DNA of 64,000 bases from Ruthenibacterium lactatiformans (GTDB lineage Bacteria > Bacillota > Clostridia > Oscillospirales > Ruminococcaceae): assembly GCF_000949455.1 (NCBI RefSeq), contig NZ_JXXK01000007.1:62001-126000 (forward strand), written 5' to 3'. Below the pieces are notes generated by a model that was not told the origin of the DNA, searched no databases, and worked only from the letters and a program-made list of their open reading frames with translations. Shown here piece by piece: positions 58,410 to 64,000 of this stretch (the first letter of the stretch is position 1; the number at the start of each line of letters is the position of its first letter). Position numbers and translations under genes: made by a program.

Positions 58410-59370
58410 GTGCTTCACCCATCTTTTCTTTCATCAGATTTTCCGCGACGCCGGGTGCCGTGATATCCACGCCCGCGCTCTCGCTCAACACACAAAGCGC
58501 CGCGCCCACCACCGGGCTGTACTTTGCCGGCTGGTATACGCACTGGGGCACCAGATGTTCCAGCGCCCGGCGGAAGCGTCCGGTGAACAGCTCTCCCATG
58601 CGCGCCACGCCGCCCGTGAGCGCCACAGGCAGGCCGTCCGCGTCCAGCTGCCCGGCCACCGTCGCAGCCAGGCGCGCCAGCGCACAGGCCGCTTCATCCA
58701 GCACCGCGCATGCATTTGCATCCCCCTCCCGGGCCGACCGTTCCACAGCATAGCTCAGCCGCGCCACATGTCTGCGCGTAAAATCGGGCCGGTATGCCGC
58801 GTCGCGAATGGACAGAACATCCGGCATGCCCAGCATTTCCAGCACGTTTTTTTCCAGAAGCGTGCCGGTCACATGCGTGTCGTGCAGCAGCGCCAGACGC
58901 GACAGGCACAAAACGCCTATATGATATCCGCTGCCTTCGTCGCTGAACAGCGGGCCCCAGCCGCCCGCTGTGGCCGTGCGTCCCGCTTTGTCCCGCCCGG
59001 TGGCAAAAGAGCCTGTACCGCTGAGCACGGCGATGCCGCAGGGCGCGCCCAGCGCCGCATAAAAAGCGTTCTTTTCATCGCCCAGCTGCCGGACGTTCCC
59101 GCTCCCCAAAAGAGTCTCTAGTTCCGGCAGCGCGGGCCGGAAGCCGGGGATGAACAACACGAATTCCCGCACCTGCGCGGGCGCGGCCCCCGCCTGCGCC
59201 AGACATTCCATAACGCCCGCATAGACGGTATGCGCCGCTTCGGCCGGAGGCACAAAATTTGCGTTCGCGCCTGCGCCCTGCGCGCGGCCCCGCACACGTC
59301 CTGTTTTTTCAAACAGCAGGAAATCCGTCTTTGTTCCCCCGCCGTCGCACACCAGATACAAACCGTTCAC
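58396..59370 (-). CDS. BadF-type amino-sugar kinase
   Basis: 324 residues from a GTG 7 nt after the preceding stop. It has the ASKHA loop VCDGGGTKTDFLLF, AVLSGTGSFATGRDKAG, GGWGPLFSDEGSGYHIG and VALTGGVARMGELF. It is a paralogue of the MurK-like kinase at 23.2 kb. Located between two SIS genes, it should phosphorylate the sugar released or imported by this operon; GlcNAc-like sugars are the family norm. Confidence 0.85.
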   Translation of the reverse strand: MNGLYLVCDGGGTKTDFLLFEKTGRVRGRAQGAGANANFVPPAEAAHTVYAGVMECLAQAGAAPAQVREFVLFIPGFRPALPELETLLGSGNVRQLGDEKNAFYAALGAPCGIAVLSGTGSFATGRDKAGRTATAGGWGPLFSDEGSGYHIGVLCLSRLALLHDTHVTGTLLEKNVLEMLGMPDVLSIRDAAYRPDFTRRHVARLSYAVERSAREGDANACAVLDEAACALARLAATVAGQLDADGLPVALTGGVARMGELFTGRFRRALEHLVPQCVYQPAKYSPVVGAALCVLSESAGVDITAPGVAENLMKEKMGEAHVDG

Positions 59371-59377
59371 CTCATCC

Positions 59378-60130
59378 TCAGCACAGCGCTTTGATACGGC
59401 CCTGATACGCCGCCACCGCGCTGGTATTGTATTCGTCGCCGCCGGGCAGATTGGCGCTGCACAGGACCGGCGGCATCCGCCCCTGCGCAAGATACAGGTT
59501 TTCGATCTTCAGTACGATGCGCTGCGCGATGAACAGGCTTCCGAAGGTGGACGCGCCGCCTGTGATCTGCTGGGTGCCGGGGATCGTGAGCAGCCCGTCG
59601 CCTCTGGGCGCATGGTTGTCGATGACGATATCGCTCACTTCATACAGGCGCTTTCCCTCCGGCGCGCGGGAGGCAAGCGTGCGGGATATTTTCTTCGAGG
59701 TAACGCACACCACCGTCAGCCCCCGTTCCTTTGCGTACAAAGCCGCTTCCACCGGCACCGTGTTGATGCCCGTATTGGAGGAAATGAGGATCGTGTCGCC
59801 CGCGCGCAGCCCCGCCTTGCCCAGCACCTCGGCCGCTTTGCCGGGCATGCGCTCCATATGTGTGCTGGTGATCGCACCGGTATGAAGCATCAGCTCGTCC
59901 GAGAGGATGGGATTCACCGGTACGAGCCCTCCGCTGCGGTAGAACATCTCCTCCACGATCATGTGGGAATGGCCCGTGGAAAACACGTGCAGCAGGCCGC
60001 CGCCGTCTATGGACGCATACGCCGCTCGGGCGGCTGCGTCCATGGCCGCGCCTTCCTCCTGCTCGATCTGTGCCAGCATCGTATATATTTTATCCAAATA
60101 TGTATCGTCCGGCAATTGTTTTGCGGTCAT
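59378..60130 (-). CDS. SIS-domain protein A (UPF0309-like)
   Basis: 250 residues from an ATG behind GGAAGG. It has LLHVFSTGHSHMIVEEMFYRSGGL, TILISSNTGINTVPVEAAL, VCVTSKKISRTLASRAPEGKRL and DNHAPRGDGLLTIPG. Same family as SIS-B. The STGHS and SSNTG segments form the phosphosugar site. Two paralogous SIS proteins in one operon suggest a heteromeric enzyme or two successive steps. Confidence 0.83.
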   Translation of the reverse strand: MTAKQLPDDTYLDKIYTMLAQIEQEEGAAMDAAARAAYASIDGGGLLHVFSTGHSHMIVEEMFYRSGGLVPVNPILSDELMLHTGAITSTHMERMPGKAAEVLGKAGLRAGDTILISSNTGINTVPVEAALYAKERGLTVVCVTSKKISRTLASRAPEGKRLYEVSDIVIDNHAPRGDGLLTIPGTQQITGGASTFGSLFIAQRIVLKIENLYLAQGRMPPVLCSANLPGGDEYNTSAVAAYQGRIKALC

Positions 60131-60153
60131 CCTTGACCTTCCTTCCTGAAAAA

Positions 60154-60174
60154 GGGCGGCGGAAACCGCCGCCC
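60154..60174 (-). terminator. Intra-operon hairpin after the second binding-protein gene
   Basis: Stem GGGCGGCGG / CCGCCGCCC with a 3-nt loop, followed on the minus strand by TTTTT. It has the same position and style as the hairpin at 32215 in the other ABC operon. Confidence 0.75.
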
Positions 60175-60188
60175 TTTCCCCCATTGCT

Positions 60189-61499
60189 TTATTTGCTCAA
60201 AATCGGAGCCGCCTGTTCATCCACGCGCTGTGCAAACTCCTCCGGCGAGACGGCGCCGGCCCACAGGGACTCGCATTCCTTCTGGAACATATTCTGGAAC
60301 TCCGAGCCGTTCAGGTTCGTGGGATACGGCACGGCCGTCTCCAGGGCCTGTACGAAATACTTGTTGTACGGCGTTTTCGCCTCGAATTCCGTGGTATCCA
60401 CCATCGTGGAGGCAGGCAGGCCGTAGTTCATATCCAAAGCGATCTGCTGGCCCTCCTTGCCGGAGAGGAACTCCACCACGCGCCAGGAAAGCTCGGGATT
60501 TCTGGCGGTCTTGGGAATGACCCAGGTGTTCACAAACGAGGACGTTTTGCTGACGCCGTCCACATAGGGCATGGGCAGCACGGTATACTCAGTGCCGTTT
60601 GCGTCAAACGTAGAGGCGGTGGAAAGCGCGCCGATCTGCATGGCCACCTTATTGGCCATAAAGGGGGCGAACTCGCTGTCACCGAACTGCGCGGCCTGCG
60701 TGGCCGACGGACACACCTTGTAGGTATTGTACAGGTCATACATGAACTGAACGGCCTTCTGGGTGTTTTCGTCGGTGGAAAGCACGCTCGCCTTGCCGTC
60801 CTCACTGTACAGCTCACCGCCGAACGCCGCGATCATGGCGAAGGTCTGGTCGGTATAATTCTTCCAGTAATAACCCCACTGGGCGTCCGCGCCGCTGCCC
60901 TTGGTGAGCTGCTTGGCGATCTCGACGAACTCGTCCATCGTCCAGGTATCGGCCGGGATCTCGATGCCGGCGTCTTCAAACATCTTGGTATTGAGATACA
61001 TGACCTTCGGGGTAACGTCGCGGGCCGCGGCATACATGGTGCCGTTCACGGTCAGGGCGTCCTTCACCACGGGGTACAGAGCGTCCTTATACTCCTGGCT
61101 GGCCAAATCGTCCAGCGGAAGCAGCATACCGTTCAGCGCATAGCGGGGCACCTGGTCCATGGCCAGCATCATCACGTCGGGGATCTCGCCGCCGGCCAGC
61201 TTTGTGACCATTGTATCGGCGTATTTGCTGGGAATGGTAACGAATTCCAGCTTGATATCCGGATTCGCCGCTTCAAAATCCTGCTGCATCTTCTGCAAAT
61301 GTTCAAACTTCGTCACGTCCCACCAGGTATAGACCTTCAGTGTGGTGGGGTCGGCCGGGGCCGTGGGCTCGGAGCCGGAAGCCGGAGCGCTGCCGGACGC
61401 AGCGGGCGCCGAGGACGGCGCACCGCCGCAGGCGGCCAGCGAAAACACAAACGCCAGTGCAAGAACAAGTGACAGAACTTTGCTAATTGACTTTTTCAT
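60189..61499 (-). CDS. ABC sugar-binding lipoprotein (CUT1 family)
   Basis: A 436-residue precursor, MKKSISKVLSLVLALAF, with lipobox SLAAC (Cys about 23) and a Ser/Ala/Pro linker. The mature part is a family 1 solute-binding fold (TLKVYTWWDVTKFEHLQKMQ, MPYVDGVSKTSSFVNTWVIP). GGAGGATC precedes the ATG. It is placed after both permease genes, the reverse of the usual order. Ligand unknown. Confidence 0.93.
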   Translation of the reverse strand: MKKSISKVLSLVLALAFVFSLAACGGAPSSAPAASGSAPASGSEPTAPADPTTLKVYTWWDVTKFEHLQKMQQDFEAANPDIKLEFVTIPSKYADTMVTKLAGGEIPDVMMLAMDQVPRYALNGMLLPLDDLASQEYKDALYPVVKDALTVNGTMYAAARDVTPKVMYLNTKMFEDAGIEIPADTWTMDEFVEIAKQLTKGSGADAQWGYYWKNYTDQTFAMIAAFGGELYSEDGKASVLSTDENTQKAVQFMYDLYNTYKVCPSATQAAQFGDSEFAPFMANKVAMQIGALSTASTFDANGTEYTVLPMPYVDGVSKTSSFVNTWVIPKTARNPELSWRVVEFLSGKEGQQIALDMNYGLPASTMVDTTEFEAKTPYNKYFVQALETAVPYPTNLNGSEFQNMFQKECESLWAGAVSPEEFAQRVDEQAAPILSK

Positions 61500-61565
61500 G
61501 TTGATCCTCCATTGTATGATTTGATATGTCACGGCGCGGCGCGCCGTTCATTCCGAAAAGAGACA

Positions 61566-62434
61566 TCATTTACCGCCAAAGCCCGAATTCATGGTAGAGG
61601 CCATGAACTGCTTTTGGAAGATGAGGAACACAATGACGATGGGCACGATGCTGAGGGACGCGCCCGCCAGAAGCACGGCCCAGTTGGGTTCCCACTCCTT
61701 CAGGTATTTCAGGCCCACGGTCAGCGTCAGCTTGTCGTAGTCGTTGATCACCAGCATCGGCCACAGGAACGCGTTCCACACACTGCGGAACGACAGGATG
61801 GCCGTCGTGGCAATGGCCGGCTTCGCATTTGGCAGCACGATGCGGAAAAACACGCCCAGCCGCGTACAGCCGTCGATGATGGCGGCGTTTTCCAAGTCCT
61901 TGGGAATACTGAGGAAAAACTGGCGGAAGAAAAAAATGTTGAACGCATTGGCGCCCGTGAACATATTCGTCAGGAACAGCGCCGCATATGTATTGATGAG
62001 CTTCATATCCACAACGATCTTATAGTTGGGGATGAGGGTGACGTGGCTGGGGATCATCATCGTGGCGATGAACGCAAGAAACAAAATGTTCCTGCCGCGG
62101 AACTCCAGCCGCGTGAGCGCATATGCCGTGAGAGAGGCGACCGCGATCATACAAAGAGGCATCGCGACGGACAAAAACACCGAATTGACCGTAAACTTAT
62201 CAAAGGGCAGCACCTGGAACAGGCGCTCGTAGTTCTCCATCGTGAACGGCCTGGGCCACAGGTCCAACGGATTACCGCCGTAAAGCTGCTCCGAGGATTT
62301 GAAAGAGGAGAGAGCAGCGACCAGACGAAAGGATAGATCATGATGACGCTGAGGGCGACCATGAAGATGTGGTATACGGTGTTGCCCACGGTCTTGCGCG
62401 CGGACATGCCAAGCTGCGGTTTTTTCATGCTCAT
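61566..62434 (-). pseudogene. ABC sugar permease (MalG type), frameshifted
   Basis: The start MKKPQLGMSARKTVGN and first helix VALSVIMIYPFVWSLLS are in one frame. The rest (SSFKSSEQLYGG through the EAA loop ENAAIIDGCTRLGVFFRIVLP to the C-terminus) is in another. The break is at about 62301-62316, in a CT/GA dinucleotide run where 2 bp are extra (or 1 missing). Each frame alone lacks a full protein. The gene is otherwise conserved, with an ATGA overlap to the upstream permease. It may be a true inactivating or phase-variable change, or a sequencing error. Confidence 0.85.
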
Positions 62435-63354
62435 TCACCCCCCTGTTCATGGCGGAAGCGGTATTGGATCAGCGTCACCACCATGATAATGGCAAAGAAT
62501 ATCCACGCCAGCGCCGACGCATAGCCCATGTTGTAGTTGGTAAAGCCCTGCTCATAGATATAGTACATGATGGTGCTGGTGGAGCCGAGCGGCCCGCCCT
62601 GCGTCATTACGAAAATGGATTCAAACATGTTGAACGCCTCGATCACCAGCAGGATGGCTACCACAAACGTTGTATTGGAGAGCATCGGCACCGTAATGCG
62701 GATAAATTTCTGCCATCCTGTGGCGCCGTCCACATCCGCGGCTTCGTACAATGTCTCCGGGATGGTCTGCAGCCCGGCAAGGAACATCAGCATATAATAA
62801 CCGCTCATCTGCCACACGCGCATGATAACGAGCGCGGGCTTGCTCCAGGCCGGGTCGCCCAGCCACAGCGGCACATCATTCAGGCCGATGGCAGTGAGAA
62901 TGTTGTTCAGGATGCCCATGTCCGGGTTGAAGATCCACAGCCACACCATGCTCACCGCGACGGTGGACGTGATGCTGGGCAGGAACAGAGCTACACGGTA
63001 GCCCTTTGTCAGCCTGCCCGCCTTTTTGTTGATGAGGATGGCCAGCAGCAGCGACACCACCAGCACAATGGGCACCAGCGCAACAACAAAATAGAACGTA
63101 TTGCCGAAATACGGGTAAAAGTACTGGTCGTCCGTGAACGCCTTGACGTAGTTCTGCAGGCCCAGCCAGTTCGGCTTGCTGAGCAGGTTGTAATCGGTGA
63201 AGGATAAGTACAGCGAATACAGGATAGAACCGAAGGTGAAAATGCTGAACCCGATGAGCGCCGGTGAGACAAACAGCCAGCCCGTGCAGGCCTCGCGCCG
63301 TTTCAGGTTGAACCTGCGCCGTCCGCCGCGCTCTGATCTACTTTTTTCCGTCAT
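62431..63354 (-). CDS. ABC sugar permease (MalF type)
   Basis: 307 residues from MTEKSRSERGG behind AAAGG; a further in-frame start lies at 63393. Six membrane helices, first helix GWLFVSPALIGFSIFTFGSI. The EAA loop is LYEAADVDGATGWQKFIRITVPML. It partners the frameshifted permease, whose start overlaps its stop. No ATPase gene nearby. Confidence 0.93.
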   Translation of the reverse strand: MTEKSRSERGGRRRFNLKRREACTGWLFVSPALIGFSIFTFGSILYSLYLSFTDYNLLSKPNWLGLQNYVKAFTDDQYFYPYFGNTFYFVVALVPIVLVVSLLLAILINKKAGRLTKGYRVALFLPSITSTVAVSMVWLWIFNPDMGILNNILTAIGLNDVPLWLGDPAWSKPALVIMRVWQMSGYYMLMFLAGLQTIPETLYEAADVDGATGWQKFIRITVPMLSNTTFVVAILLVIEAFNMFESIFVMTQGGPLGSTSTIMYYIYEQGFTNYNMGYASALAWIFFAIIMVVTLIQYRFRHEQGGE

Positions 63355-63393
63355 GAACCTCTGCCTTTCCTCATTTGATTTAAGCTGCAACAA

Positions 63394-63429
63394 GACAAGT
63401 TGTCATATTGTTATAACAATACCGTTCAA
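63394..63429 (-). promoter_or_regulatory. Promoter and GntR-type operators of the second ABC operon
   Basis: Minus-strand TTGAAC (63424-63429), 16 bp, TATGAC (63402-63407). The spacer holds the perfect 14-bp palindrome ATTGTTATAACAAT (63407-63420), of the GT-N-TA-N-AC kind used by HutC-type GntR proteins. GACAA-g-TTGTC (63394-63404) overlaps the -10 box. Confidence 0.65.
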
Positions 63430-63482
63430 AAAATTTTTCGCGGGCGCAGCCCAGCCGCAGGCGGGGCAGGCCCAGCGAAAGT

Positions 63483-64000
63483 TTACTTTTCCAGAGTGAC
63501 GTTAAAGATATATTTATCCCCTCGGTAAATGGAATCCACATATTCAAAGGGCGCGCCGTCCATACCGTACGTAGTGCGGGAGATGCACAGCACCGGCATT
63601 CCTGTTTTGATTTTCAGCAGCTTCGCATCATGGGAGCTGGCCGCTCCGGCCTGGATACTCTGCACTGCCTTGCTGCATTCGCAGCCGTATTGCTCCTTGA
63701 GCAGTGCGTACAAAGATTTGCTCAGATCCTGCGTTTCAATGCCCGCGAAACGGTAAAAAGGCATATGGACCTTCTCCACAGCCATGGGGACGCCGTCCGC
63801 GCAGCGGATGCGCGTTAGGAAATAGATCTTCTGGGTGACGTCGATGTTCAGCGCCTTTGCCACCGCCTCCGTGGGCAGCATCAGGCTCTGTTCCACAAGG
63901 ATGGTGGACGGCTCCAGCCCCAGACTGCGCATCTCGTCGCTGAAGCCGATCAGGTGATTGAGCTGCATTCCCGCCTTCTTGGATGCGACAAAGCTGCCCT
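63483..64000 (-). CDS. GntR-family regulator, HutC/UTRA type (C-terminal part)
   Basis: 172 codons are visible; the gene continues past the window end. The visible part begins after the HTH wing (SFVASKKAGMQLNHL) and contains a complete UTRA effector domain: LMLPTEAVAKALNI, FLTRIRCADGVPMAVEKVHMP, SIQAGAASSHDAKLL, PVLCISRTTYGMDGAPFEYVDSIYRGD. UTRA domains bind sugar phosphates such as GlcN-6-P. It is encoded just upstream of the ABC-SIS-kinase operon and probably represses it. Confidence 0.92.
   Translation of the reverse strand, partial: GSFVASKKAGMQLNHLIGFSDEMRSLGLEPSTILVEQSLMLPTEAVAKALNIDVTQKIYFLTRIRCADGVPMAVEKVHMPFYRFAGIETQDLSKSLYALLKEQYGCECSKAVQSIQAGAASSHDAKLLKIKTGMPVLCISRTTYGMDGAPFEYVDSIYRGDKYIFNVTLEK

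Overview
The window (64 kb, GC-rich, no rRNA, tRNA, phage or IS) looks like a chromosome segment of a gut-type Clostridia, most likely the Oscillospirales/Ruminococcaceae group. The evidence is the set of Gram-positive lipoprotein ABC transporters, the Bacillota gene order glmU-prs-pth-mfd, a pyrophosphate-linked pyruvate phosphate dikinase, desulfoferrodoxin, and an ECF transporter S component. No species call is possible from sequence alone. Genes are densely packed, RBSs are strong, and GTG/TTG starts are frequent.

Layout. 0-2.6 kb: a KDG-type sugar acid module (aldolase fragment, PfkB kinase) divergent from a LacI regulator, with paired AT-rich operators. 2.7-5.2 kb: PadR / DUF1700 / DUF4097 / PspC envelope-stress type operon behind a consensus promoter overlapped by a palindrome. 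5.2-13.4 kb (minus strand): glmU(C-terminal half only)-prs-pth-membrane protein-mfd-foldase-like lipoprotein, followed by a GNAT gene. 13.7-16.4 kb: ppdK. 16.5-22.8 kb: a double-HTH GntR regulator divergent from a three-gene c-di-GMP/phosphorelay operon (REC-HD-GYP-GGDEF, HPt, hybrid kinase).

22.8-35.7 kb is a muropeptide recycling island: namZ-nagZ-murK-like kinase-GNAT; anmK-murR-like; an ABC importer (SBP, two permeases)-murQ; and an AmiE-like serine hydrolase-GNAT. The enzymes lack evident signal peptides, so the pathway appears cytoplasmic and fed by the ABC importer rather than by a PTS. 35.9-41.5 kb: desulfoferrodoxin, a P-loop kinase fusion, an ECF S-component behind a long leader with a terminator, repeat array A, HAD hydrolase, mutY, and a small membrane protein. 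41.7-51.4 kb: GNAT, zinc-ribbon protein, Lrp, hflX, repeat array B, proB-proA, and an OmpR-type two-component system. 51.5-55.5 kb: bioY-birA with a clear BirA operator, DUF1361, MBL hydrolase, MgtC. 55.6-64 kb: a second sugar operon with a GntR/UTRA regulator, ABC importer (one permease gene frameshifted), two SIS proteins flanking a BadF-type kinase, and a TIM-barrel glycosidase of uncertain specificity.

The most unusual feature is a pair of tandem arrays (38,578-39,000 and 45,163-45,504) of exactly 141-bp units. Each intact unit can fold into a four-way junction plus a terminator-like hairpin behind a TATAAT box. The two arrays differ in primary sequence at several paired positions, and the changes are compensatory, so structure appears to be under selection. 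They could be tandem small structured RNA genes or a structured interspersed DNA element.
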